Assembly: GCA_025965815.1 (NCBI GenBank)
Contig: JAOPWF010000382.1
Coordinates: forward strand, 1-18,442
DNA: 18,442 nucleotides
DNA from: Mycobacterium sp.
GTDB taxonomy: Bacteria > Actinomycetota > Actinomycetes > Mycobacteriales > Mycobacteriaceae
Direction of reading: 5' to 3'
The notes under the pieces are model-generated. The model saw nothing but the letters and a program-made list of their open reading frames with translations. It searched no databases and was not told where the DNA came from. Both the position numbers and the translations under genes were made by a program. Each line of letters starts with the position of its first letter. Within the stretch, counting starts at the first letter, position 1. Positions 1-7,694 of this stretch are shown one piece after another.

Positions 1-950
1 AGCCATTGGTCGGCCTCGTCGATGGTCTCGGCGTACTGACCCTTGAAGACCGGCGGGATGTAGTTGAACATGAACCGCTCGCCCTCGAAGTTCTTCAGCA
101 CTCCGCCGTCGCCGCGCACACCCTCGGTGACCAGGATCCCCTTGACGCTGGGCGGCCACACCATGCCGGTGGGGTGGAACTGGATGAACTCCATGTTGAT
201 CAGGCTGGCGCCGGCCCGCAGTGCGAGCGCGTGCCCGTCGCCGGTGTACTCCCACGAGTTCGAGGTGACCTTGTACGACTTGCCGATACCACCGGTGGCC
301 AGCACGATCGCCGGCGCCTCGAAGACGATGAACCCGCCGGTCTCCCGCCAGTACGCGAAGGCGCCCGCGATGCGGTCCTGCCCGTCTCCCGTCGCTCCGC
401 TCGCCCCGGTGTCTTTGATCAGGTCGGTGACGGTGCATTCGGCGAAGACCTTGATCCGGGCGTCGTAGTCACCCAGTTCGGCCTTGTCCTCCTGCTGGAG
501 CGCCACGATCTTCTGCTGCATGGTGCGGATGATCTCCAGGCCGGTGCGGTCGCCGACGTGCGCCAGCCGCGGATAGGTGTGGCCGCCGAAGTTTCGCTGG
601 CTGATCCGCCCGTCCTCGGTGCGGTCGAAGAGCGCGCCGTAGGTCTCCAGCTCCCACACCCGGTCGGGTGCCTCCTTGGCGTGCAGCTCGGCCATCCGCC
701 AGTTGTTCAGGAACTTCCCGCCCCGCATGGTGTCGCAGAAGTGGGTCTGCCAGTTGTCTTTCGGGTTGGTGTTGCCCATCGCCGCCGCGCAGCCGCCCTC
801 GGCCATCACGGTGTGGGCCTTGCCGAACAGCGACTTGCACACCACGGCGACCCGCAGGCCACGCTCGCGGGCCTCGATCACCGCGCGCAAACCCGCGCCG
901 CCGGCACCGATCACGACGACGTCGTATTGGTGCCGTTCGACCTCAGCCAT
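1..950 (-). CDS. sdhA: Succinate dehydrogenase / fumarate reductase flavoprotein subunit (SdhA), 3' part outside window
   Basis: This is the FAD-carrying catalytic subunit of succinate dehydrogenase, which oxidises succinate to fumarate at the cytoplasmic face of the membrane and passes electrons to the iron-sulfur and membrane subunits. The start is the ATG at 950-948, preceded by a GAGG-type ribosome site. The N-terminus shows the dinucleotide-binding GAGGAG (residues 15-20) and the KAHTVMAEGG segment, whose His46 is the usual site of covalent FAD attachment. Further on are TGDGHALALRAGA and the catalytic-region FHPTGMVWPP (about residue 258). The frame is open to the window edge, so only about 316 residues are seen and the C-terminal third is missing. 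It follows the membrane-anchor gene by 44 bp in one operon and resembles mycobacterial Rv0248c (Sdh1 type). Oddity: residues about 181-191 form a Gly/Ser/Asp-rich insertion encoded by a repeat-like sequence, which I do not recall in homologues. Confidence 0.95.
   Translation of the reverse strand, partial: MAEVERHQYDVVVIGAGGAGLRAVIEARERGLRVAVVCKSLFGKAHTVMAEGGCAAAMGNTNPKDNWQTHFCDTMRGGKFLNNWRMAELHAKEAPDRVWELETYGALFDRTEDGRISQRNFGGHTYPRLAHVGDRTGLEIIRTMQQKIVALQQEDKAELGDYDARIKVFAECTVTDLIKDTGASGATGDGQDRIAGAFAYWRETGGFIVFEAPAIVLATGGIGKSYKVTSNSWEYTGDGHALALRAGASLINMEFIQFHPTGMVWPPSVKGILVTEGVRGDGGVLKNFEGERFMFNYIPPVFKGQYAETIDEADQW
377..407 (-). repeat. Repeat-like in-frame insertion inside sdhA
   Basis: Read on the minus strand, this stretch contains GAGCGGAGCGAC followed by GGGAGACGGGCAGGA. 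It codes for the low-complexity peptide GASGATGDGQD between the beta-strand ending in TDLIKD and the conserved IAGAFAYWRE. It shares the GAGCG-R-AGCGAC core and a GGGCAGGA element with the perfect 23-bp repeats at 6082 and 7587, but in a different order. The assignment to the same repeat family is an inference from this partial match. Confidence 0.4.
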
Positions 951-994
951 ATATCCTCGCTCGCCTTTTCGCTAGAACTTTGTGAATGAGCTTG

Positions 995-1816
995 TCAGCC
1001 AATGAATCTGAGGTCAGATATGGTTCCACTGGCCACCAGCATCACGTAGAAGTCGGTGAGCACGAGGGTGCCCAGCGTGACCCACGCGTACAGCATGTGG
1101 CGGGTGTTCAGCCTGCTGACCTGAGTCCAGATCCAGTACCGGACCGGGTGTTTCGAGAAATGCTTGAGTCGACCGCCGGTGACGTGCCTGCACGAGTGGC
1201 AGGACAGCGTGTACACCCACAGCATCACCACGTTGACCACGAGGATGATGTTGCCCAACCCGAAACCGAAGCCGGACGGCGAGTGGAACGCCATGATCGC
1301 GTCGTAGGTATTGATCAACGAGACGATCGCGGCGGCGTAGAAGAAGTAGCGGTGCGCGTTCTGGAAGATCAGCGGCACCCCGGTCTCGCCGGTGTAGCGC
1401 TTGTGCGGCTCGGCGACCGCACAGCCCGGGGGTGACTGCCACACCGAGCGGTAGTAGGCCTTGCGGTAGTAGTAGCAGGTCAGCCGGAAGCCCAGTAGGA
1501 ACGGCAACACCAGGATGCCGAGCGGGATCCACGCCGGGAAGTGCCCGAACCAGACGCCGAGGTGGCTGGCACCGGGCGCGCAGGAGGCGCTCACGCACGG
1601 GGAGTAGAACGGCGTCAGGTAGTGGTACTGGGGAACCCAATAAGCACTGCCCCAGAACGCCCGCACCGTCGCGTAGATGATGAACGCGGCCAGCCCGAGA
1701 TCGGTCAGCAGGTTCGGCATCCACCACCGGTCGGTGCGCAGCGTGCGCTGCGGAATCCGGGCACGGGTCGGCGAGAAGACGCCGGTCGCTGGGCGGTCGG
1801 CTGTAGGTGCGCTCAC
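995..1816 (-). CDS. Succinate dehydrogenase membrane-anchor subunit (Sdh1 type, Rv0249c-like)
   Basis: This 273-residue membrane protein would anchor the succinate dehydrogenase catalytic dimer and carry electrons to menaquinone. The sequence shows about five hydrophobic helices (roughly residues 35-56, 95-117, 154-176, 187-206 and 241-262) and several His/Cys residues suited to haem or quinone sites: HYLTPFYSPC, NAHRYFF, SCHSCRH and NTRHMLYAW. It starts at a GTG (1816-1814) with a weak purine-rich GAAAGAGA upstream. It sits between the small upstream gene and sdhA in the same orientation, the arrangement of mycobacterial Rv0250c-Rv0249c-Rv0248c. It is a single large anchor, not the paired small SdhC/SdhD of the Sdh2 type. 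The family assignment rests on remembered resemblance and operon context. Confidence 0.88.
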   Translation of the reverse strand: MSAPTADRPATGVFSPTRARIPQRTLRTDRWWMPNLLTDLGLAAFIIYATVRAFWGSAYWVPQYHYLTPFYSPCVSASCAPGASHLGVWFGHFPAWIPLGILVLPFLLGFRLTCYYYRKAYYRSVWQSPPGCAVAEPHKRYTGETGVPLIFQNAHRYFFYAAAIVSLINTYDAIMAFHSPSGFGFGLGNIILVVNVVMLWVYTLSCHSCRHVTGGRLKHFSKHPVRYWIWTQVSRLNTRHMLYAWVTLGTLVLTDFYVMLVASGTISDLRFIG

Positions 1817-1861
1817 AGTTCTCTTTCTTCGAAGTGGCCCGGAGTGTGGCGTCTCCGCCGC

Positions 1862-2161
1862 CTACCGGTCGCGGCTGCCGCCCACGCCCTCGTCGTCGAC
1901 GCCGCGCCAGAACTCGGAGTCGTACTGGGTATCCGGGACGGGAATCTTTTCTTCAGCATGGTGGGGAGTGTGTGCCCACGATTGGTCGAGTTCACCCGCA
2001 TCGATATCGAGACGCTCGATGTCATTCATAATTCTTTCGGCGTCGTTCACGATGCGGCGCATGGCGGGGGAGTCGCCATACCGCGACTTCAACGACGTGA
2101 CACACCGCTGCAGCGCACCGATCAGGTGGTGCAGCTCGGTAAGTTCGGCAGCGTTGGACAA
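1862..2161 (-). CDS. Conserved hypothetical protein of the sdh1 operon (Rv0250c-like)
   Basis: This is a small soluble protein of unknown function, rich in charged residues. Its helical N-terminal half reads AAELTELHHLIGALQRCVTS and it has an acidic C-terminal tail (YDSEFWRGVDDEG). It is the first gene of the sdh operon, 45 bp before the membrane-anchor gene. I chose the TTG at 2161-2159 because a perfect AAGGAGG lies four bases before it and gives a 99-residue product, close to the remembered length of Rv0250c (about 97). An in-frame ATG at 2188 would add nine residues (MTPSVQGGP) but has no ribosome site unless the mRNA is leaderless. A structural or regulatory role with the dehydrogenase is only suggested by position. 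Confidence 0.8.
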   Translation of the reverse strand: MSNAAELTELHHLIGALQRCVTSLKSRYGDSPAMRRIVNDAERIMNDIERLDIDAGELDQSWAHTPHHAEEKIPVPDTQYDSEFWRGVDDEGVGGSRDR

Positions 2162-2165
2162 CGGA

Positions 2166-2172
2166 CCTCCTT
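2166..2172 (-). promoter_or_regulatory. Strong Shine-Dalgarno deciding the start of the first sdh operon gene
   Basis: The minus strand reads AAGGAGG, then TCCG, then TTG. It is the best ribosome site in this intergenic region. The four-base spacing is short but workable, and the site lies inside the frame if translation began at the upstream ATG (2188). Confidence 0.55.
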
Positions 2173-2230
2173 GGACTGAAGGTGTCATGGATCACGGTAC
2201 GACAACTGATGCTAGCTACATCATGAACAA

Positions 2231-2250
2231 GACGTGAGACAGGTCACGTC
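2231..2250. promoter_or_regulatory. CRP/FNR-family operator upstream of the sdh operon
   Basis: GACGTGA-GACAGG-TCACGTC is a perfect 7-bp inverted repeat with a 6-bp spacer. The core GTGA-N6-TCAC matches the established CRP-family consensus (TGTGA-N6-TCACA), which mycobacterial CRP (Rv3676 family) also recognises. It lies 43-62 bp before the ATG at 2188 of the minus-strand sdh operon and 67-86 bp before the GTG of the divergent lyase, so it could serve either. A second, shorter imperfect repeat (TGATG-N7-CATCA, 2207-2223) lies between it and the sdh operon start. Regulation by CRP is inferred. Confidence 0.65.
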
Positions 2251-2316
2251 GAGGAATGGTCGGGGTTGACGAGCCATTGCTCCACCGGACGACGGAAGAC
2301 AAGGAATGCTGACAAC

Positions 2317-3081
2317 GTGCCCAGCAAGGAGATTCTTCAGGATCGGGCGGCCACACTGCTGGCACTGCACCAACCGGGCAACCCGGTGATCCTGCCTACG
2401 GTATGGGACGCATGGTCGGCGAAGTTAGCCGTCAACGCGGGCTTCTCGGCCCTGACGGTCGGCAGCCACCCGGTGGCCGACTCGATCGGCAAACCGGACA
2501 ACGAGGGCATGTCGTTCGACGACCTGCTGACCCGGGTCGTGCAGATCACCGACGCGGTCCACGTCCCGGTGTCCGTCGACATCGAGTCCGGCTATGCCCA
2601 GACGGCGGAGCGGCTGATCGACGGCCTGATCGGAGTCGGGGCGGTCGGGCTGAACATCGAGGACACCGTGCACAGCGAGGGCAAACGCCTGCGGTCGTCC
2701 AGTGAGCATGCCGAGCTGGTGGGTGGCCTGCGCGCCGCCGCGGACGCCGCCGGGGTGCACGTGGTGGTCAACGCCCGCACGGACCTGTTCCTGCGCAAGG
2801 ACGGTGACGACGCCGACCGGGTCGACCGTGCGATCGCCCGGCTGACAGAGGCCGCCCAGGCCGGCGCCGATGTGCTGTACCCGGTGGGCCGCCACAACCC
2901 GGACACGTTGCGGCGGTTGGCCGCCGAGCTGCCGTTGCCGATCAACGCCATCGCGCTGCCCGACAAGGACGACCCCGCATCGTTCGGCCCGCTGGGCGTG
3001 GCACGCATCAGCTTTGGCCCGTTCCTGCAGGCCGCTCTCTCCGAGCGGGTGAATGAGATGCTGGGCCGCTGGTCCAGCTAG
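2317..3081 (+). CDS. Isocitrate lyase / phosphoenolpyruvate mutase superfamily protein (Rv1998c-like)
   Basis: The product is a predicted TIM-barrel enzyme of the PEP-mutase/isocitrate-lyase superfamily, which makes or cleaves C-C or P-C bonds next to a carboxylate. From the GTG at 2317 it has 254 residues. Visible motifs are the metal-binding VDIESGYA (about 87-94), GLNIEDT (111-117), NARTD (152-156) and the barrel-closing INAIALPDK. The Lys-Arg-Cys-Gly-His catalytic loop of true isocitrate lyase is absent; the corresponding loop reads GKRLRSSSEH. The substrate is therefore probably a methylisocitrate-, oxaloacetate- or PEP-like acid and not isocitrate, and it cannot be fixed from sequence. 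AAGGA lies 11 bases before the GTG. A TTG at 2266 would extend the frame with an unconvincing leader. It diverges from the sdh operon across the CRP-like site. Confidence 0.82.
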   Translation: MPSKEILQDRAATLLALHQPGNPVILPTVWDAWSAKLAVNAGFSALTVGSHPVADSIGKPDNEGMSFDDLLTRVVQITDAVHVPVSVDIESGYAQTAERLIDGLIGVGAVGLNIEDTVHSEGKRLRSSSEHAELVGGLRAAADAAGVHVVVNARTDLFLRKDGDDADRVDRAIARLTEAAQAGADVLYPVGRHNPDTLRRLAAELPLPINAIALPDKDDPASFGPLGVARISFGPFLQAALSERVNEMLGRWSS

Positions 3082-3099
3082 CGCGCGCTCCCAAGAGAC

Positions 3100-3165
3100 C
3101 AGCTCCGGCAATATCGCCACGCCGCGCTGTCTGCGTGTGCCGTGGGCGATCAACAGCAGGTTCAT
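3100..3165 (-). pseudogene. 5' remnant of a CbiX-type sirohydrochlorin chelatase gene (Rv0259c-like)
   Basis: The ATG at 3165-3163 overlaps the stop of the preceding HemD relic by four bases (ATGA). It begins MNLLLIAHGTRRQRGVAI, which matches the N-terminal strand and the catalytic-His AHGTR motif of the small CbiX/SirB chelatases that insert metal into sirohydrochlorin. Similarity is lost after about 18-20 codons. The frame then runs into the antisense of the lyase gene, where the sequence is no longer chelatase-like. A deletion has therefore removed the rest of the gene. Operon overlap and order copy the mycobacterial Rv0260c-Rv0259c pair. Confidence 0.65.
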
Positions 3166-3749
3166 CGGGTTGCCCCCAGCGGCTCGTCGACGGCCGGCAG
3201 GTAGCCCCGTTCCACAACCGTGGCCACGATGTCCTTGTCGCCCAACGCGGTTCGCGGCCGCAACACCGCCGTCTCGACCGCGTGGGTGGCGGTTCCAGAC
3301 CCGGGCAGCGCACACAGCAGATCGCGGCGCGAGACCACCACGCCGGGACGCTGCGCCAGTGCGCGGATCGTCGCCATGCTCGCAGGCGACAGCTACTTGA
3401 CCACGCCGTCGACCAGGACGCAGGTGCCGCGGATCTCGAGCGGGTGACCCGGGACCCGCAGGGTTCGGGACTGCAGCAGTGGAGGTTCGCACGTCGCATG
3501 TACCCCGGTGCGCAGCGCGGTCAGCACTTCGAACTTCTGCTCGGCGATACCCGCCACCAGCTGGTCGAAGTCGCCGTCGCGGGGTGGCGGGCGCCACCGG
3601 TACACCCGGATCGGGACCACCTCGGCGCCCGCGGCGCGCAGCTCGTCGAGGAACTCCGGGAAGGGTCGCAGTAGCCGGTGCCACCAAGCAGGACAACGCC
3701 ATTGTTGCCCTGCAGTCCTGCCGTGTCGCGGTGCGTCATCGACGGCCAC
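3162..3749 (-). pseudogene. Decayed uroporphyrinogen-III synthase (HemD) / winged-helix fusion (Rv0260c-like)
   Basis: One minus-strand reading frame contains FPEFLDELRAAGAEVVPIRVYRWRPPP and EQKFEVLTALRTGVHATC, typical of a HemD domain. It then has PLLQSRTLRVPGHPLEIRGTCVLVDGVVK and MATIRALAQRPGVVVSRRDLL...HAVETAVLRPRTALGDKDIVATVVERGYLP, a C-terminal OmpR-like winged helix. The lesions are visible: an in-frame TAG (3395-3393) between the two winged-helix pieces; a one-base loss near 3665, since GLQGNNGVVLLGGTGYCDP continues as FPEFLDEL only after a frame change; a missing stretch of HemD near 3490, where HATC joins directly to PPLLQ; and no N-terminal half. The intact protein would be a siroheme-pathway synthase or regulator. 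The comparison is with the remembered mycobacterial homologue. Confidence 0.75.
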
Positions 3750-3834
3750 GCTGCCAAGCCATTGTTACCGAAGGCTGCGGTCGGTCACCCACCGTGAACT
3801 TCCGCTCACCGGCAGGCTGGACAAGTTGTGAGGT
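3750..3834. other. Short unassigned stretch between methyltransferase and HemD relic
   Basis: I find no gene, hairpin terminator or recognisable remnant here. The nonamer GCCATTGTT occurs at about 3698 and again at about 3757, which may be a trace of a local duplication during decay of the HemD gene. In related mycobacteria a nitrate transporter gene (narK3) lies upstream of this gene pair, but I see no trace of it. Confidence 0.3.
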
Positions 3835-4623
3835 CTAGTCGACACGGTGGGCGTGCACCACATTGAACGGGAGGTGCACCCGATCGCCGTCGATCAGCCC
3901 GGAAATGGTCTTGAACCGGTCGCCGATGTCGCGCATCCGCTTGACCGCCTCCTCGCCCATCTGGGTGCGAAGCGCCTCGGGCAGTTCGTCGACGTCGCCG
4001 ACGAAGCCGGCCGTGGTGGCCAGATAGGTCGTCGGCCCGAGGAAATCGATGCGCCAGCCGTTCGCGGTCAGGGTGTCCCGGATGTTCGATTCCGGCACGG
4101 CGCCCATCGGCGCGACGACACCGTTGATATTGCCGTCGGAGAAGCAGAACAAGTGCCAGCGGGCGCCGGGACGGGTCGCCCGGTACAGGCCCGCGGCGTA
4201 GTCCTGGCGGCCCTGCTCATCGAGGCAGTGGTACAGGGCGCTGTCGACGACGGTGTCGAACCGGCCGTCGTAGCCGGTGAGGTTGGTGGCGTCGGCAACA
4301 CCGAAGGTCACCGATACCCCGGCCTCCGCGGCGCGGGCGCGGGCCTTCTCGATCGCGGCCGCCGACCCGTCCAGGCCGGTGACGGAGTGTCCGCGCGAGG
4401 CCAGGAAGATGGAGTTGTCCCCGAGCCCGCAGCCGATGTCGAGCACCTCGCCAGCGATGCCGTCGAGGGCCTCCAGTTCCATCAGCCCGGGCTGTGCCTG
4501 GCGCACATCCCAGGGGACACCCGTGGGCTTCGGCGCACCCTCGAAGGTGGGCTCACCACGGTAGAGCTTGTCGAACATCTCTGTGCTGGGACGGAAATCC
4601 TCTGTGCTTGTCACCTTGTCCAA
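3835..4623 (-). CDS. Class I SAM-dependent methyltransferase
   Basis: The product is a soluble 262-residue methyltransferase with the Rossmann-like SAM fold. Motif I is VLDIGCGLGDNS (60-71), the acidic residue that binds the ribose of SAM is in TGLDGS (Asp85), and a post-motif segment reads FDTVVDSALYHCL. The N-terminus FDKLYRGEPTFEGAPKPTGVPWDV is typical of small-molecule methyltransferases in actinobacteria, some of the thiopurine/tellurite type. The substrate is not recognisable. The frame opens at a TTG (4623-4621) with a GTG three codons later, and neither has a clear ribosome site. It follows aac(2') by 15 bp and ends the minus-strand run, so it is probably co-transcribed. Confidence 0.85.
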   Translation of the reverse strand: MDKVTSTEDFRPSTEMFDKLYRGEPTFEGAPKPTGVPWDVRQAQPGLMELEALDGIAGEVLDIGCGLGDNSIFLASRGHSVTGLDGSAAAIEKARARAAEAGVSVTFGVADATNLTGYDGRFDTVVDSALYHCLDEQGRQDYAAGLYRATRPGARWHLFCFSDGNINGVVAPMGAVPESNIRDTLTANGWRIDFLGPTTYLATTAGFVGDVDELPEALRTQMGEEAVKRMRDIGDRFKTISGLIDGDRVHLPFNVVHAHRVD

Positions 4624-4638
4624 CGTACGCCCGGAGCG

Positions 4639-6122
<1,484 letters not shown>

Positions 6123-6149
6123 GACGTCAGTCCCCTCCTTCAGCGGCGG

Positions 6150-6806
6150 CTAGCGAACGGCACGGAACTGGACCCAGGCTCCCGGTGTCAACAGCGCGGG
6201 ATCGGAACGTTCGACGTCCCACAGCACCGCGTCGGTGTGACCGATCAACTGCCAGCCACCCGGTGACTCCCGCGGATACACGCCACTGAATTCGCCTGCC
6301 AACCCGACAGACCCGGCCGGCACCTTTGTTCGCGGCTCGGCCCGTCGCGGCACGTTGAGCCGTGGGTCGCCGCCGATCAGGTAGGCGAAACCCGGTGCGA
6401 AACCGCCGAATCCGACCCGCCACGGCGTATCGGTGTGGGCCGAGATGACCTGCTCGGTGCCCAGGCCGGTGATGCGGGCCACCTCCTCGAGGTCGTCGCC
6501 GTCGTAGACGACGTCGATCACCACATCGATCCGGCCGTCGGGGGGTCCGTCGAGTTCGGCGACCTCCTCGACGGCGCCCGAACCGAGGTCCAGCTTGTCC
6601 AGTCGTTGGCGGGTGACCGACTGGTATCGGGGACTCTCGAGCTTCACCAGCACCGTTCGGGAGGCGGGAACGATGTCGACCACACCGAGCAGATCCGCAT
6701 CGCGTAGGGCGTCTGTCCATGCCAGTACTTCTGCGGTGCTGTCGAACTGAAGCAGCAGCGCCTGGTCGCCGTAGTCAAGAACCCGTAGATCCGTTGCCAC
6801 ATTCAT
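6150..6806 (-). CDS. pxpB: 5-oxoprolinase subunit PxpB / KipI-type allophanate hydrolase subunit 1 domain protein (Rv0264c-like)
   Basis: This 218-residue subunit pairs with PxpC in 5-oxoproline salvage; in Bacillus the KipI homologue also inhibits a sporulation kinase. The motifs are [16 protein letters not shown] at the N-terminus, [87 protein letters not shown] and a C-terminal [10 protein letters not shown]. These are textbook for the family. The start is the ATG at 6806 (MNVATDLRV). The gene lies 27 bp before pxpC in the same direction. No PxpA (LamB/YcsF) gene is within the window; mycobacteria may keep it elsewhere or lack it. A 15-bp inverted repeat lies 46-60 bp upstream. Confidence 0.93.
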   Translation of the reverse strand: MNVATDLRVLDYGDQALLLQFDSTAEVLAWTDALRDADLLGVVDIVPASRTVLVKLESPRYQSVTRQRLDKLDLGSGAVEEVAELDGPPDGRIDVVIDVVYDGDDLEEVARITGLGTEQVISAHTDTPWRVGFGGFAPGFAYLIGGDPRLNVPRRAEPRTKVPAGSVGLAGEFSGVYPRESPGGWQLIGHTDAVLWDVERSDPALLTPGAWVQFRAVR

Positions 6807-6851
6807 TCACACAAGCTACCGCCGAGTACGTTGGCTCAAGCCGGGTTTAGG

Positions 6852-6866
6852 AGCTCTGCCAGAGCT
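6852..6866. promoter_or_regulatory. Perfect inverted repeat between yhhQ-type gene and pxpB
   Basis: AGCTCTG-C-CAGAGCT is a perfect 7-bp inverted repeat around one central base. It sits in the 74-bp gap after the YhhQ-type gene and 46 bp before pxpB. It has no U-tract on either strand, so it is a better operator candidate for a pxpBC promoter than a terminator. The regulator is unknown. Confidence 0.35.
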
Positions 6867-6880
6867 GCCTTACCGAAGAC

Positions 6881-7651
6881 TCAGACAGCCGGTAAATACG
6901 TGGGTTCATGTCGCTTGATGTACGCGATCACCCGATACGTGATGGGCAGCATCACCATCTCGACCGCGGTCTTGTAGACCCAGCCCAGCGCCACGTAACT
7001 GACGAAGTCGCGCCAGGTGTTGATGCCGATCGCCCCGGCGGCGATGCTGCAGAACACCAGCGTGTCGCCGAACTGTCCGGCGAACGTTGAGCCGACCAGC
7101 CGGGCCCACAGGTGCTTTTCCTTGGTGTGAGCCTTGATGCGCACCACCACCCAGGCGTTGATGGTCTGGCCGACGATGAATCCCGCCAGCCCGGCGACGA
7201 TCAGCTGGGTGAACGCGTGTGCCACCGCCTCGAATGCGGCCTGGTTCTGGTTGAAGTCGGCGGCGGGCAGGTAGATGGTCACCCACAGGGCCAACGCCGC
7301 CAGCGCTTCCATCGCGAACCCGAGGAAGATGGCGCGTTGGGTGGCCTTGAAGCCGTACACCTCGCTGAGCACGTCGCCGATGACATAGGTCAGCGGGAAC
7401 ACGATGAACCCGCCGTCGGTGACGATCGACCAATTGCCGATGATCGGGCCGAACGCGACACCCTTGGTGGCCGTGATGTTGGAGATCAGCACTAGAGCGG
7501 TGAAGACCGCGACGAGAATCGGATAGTAGGCGGATCCGATCTGGGCGAACCTGACCTGTTCCGATTCCCCGGATCCCGTGTCATTTCCCGGGTCGCTTCG
7601 CTCCTGCCCTCCGGCATCCGTGCCTGTCTCGCTGGTCACCCCGCCATCCAA
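6881..7651 (-). CDS. YhhQ/VUT-family queuosine-precursor-type transporter
   Basis: This integral membrane protein of 256 residues belongs to the family (COG1738) whose best-studied member, E. coli YhhQ, imports queuosine precursors. It shows the signature ISNITATKGVAFG (about 57-68) and GDVLSEVYGFKATQR (92-106). Hydrophobic helices lie at about 43-60, 80-97, 108-125, 140-162 and 195-215, and FAGQFGDTLVFCSIA is near the fifth helix. The start is the ATG at 7651. The first 34 residues are a disordered Gly/Ser/Glu-rich extension that contains GGQERSDPG, encoded by the 23-bp dispersed repeat. It follows fecB2 by 43 bp. I see no queuosine-modification enzyme nearby, so the substrate is inferred from family only. 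Confidence 0.88.
   Translation of the reverse strand: MDGGVTSETGTDAGGQERSDPGNDTGSGESEQVRFAQIGSAYYPILVAVFTALVLISNITATKGVAFGPIIGNWSIVTDGGFIVFPLTYVIGDVLSEVYGFKATQRAIFLGFAMEALAALALWVTIYLPAADFNQNQAAFEAVAHAFTQLIVAGLAGFIVGQTINAWVVVRIKAHTKEKHLWARLVGSTFAGQFGDTLVFCSIAAGAIGINTWRDFVSYVALGWVYKTAVEMVMLPITYRVIAYIKRHEPTYLPAV
7587..7609 (-). repeat. 23-bp dispersed repeat, copy in the YhhQ-type gene
   Basis: This is the perfect reverse complement of 6082-6104, 1.5 kb away. Read with the gene (minus strand) it codes for GQERSDPG. The pxpC copy is read from the opposite strand, so the same DNA gives two unrelated peptides in two neighbouring genes. Confidence 0.85.
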
Positions 7652-7694
7652 GCACCGCAGATCGGGTGGCGCCGGACCGGGTGAGCAGCTCAGG

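Noticed and set aside
6..989. Long plus-strand open frame of about 327 codons opposite sdhA
   Set aside because: Its composition is that of the antisense of a high-GC gene (many Gln, His and Arg), with no family motif. The minus strand has an unmistakable SdhA.
2425..3702. A 425-codon minus-strand open frame spanning the lyase and the HemD relic
   Set aside because: It is a patchwork. Only the short MNLLLIAHGTRRQRG part is meaningful (chelatase start); the rest is antisense to the lyase or out of frame with the HemD relic.
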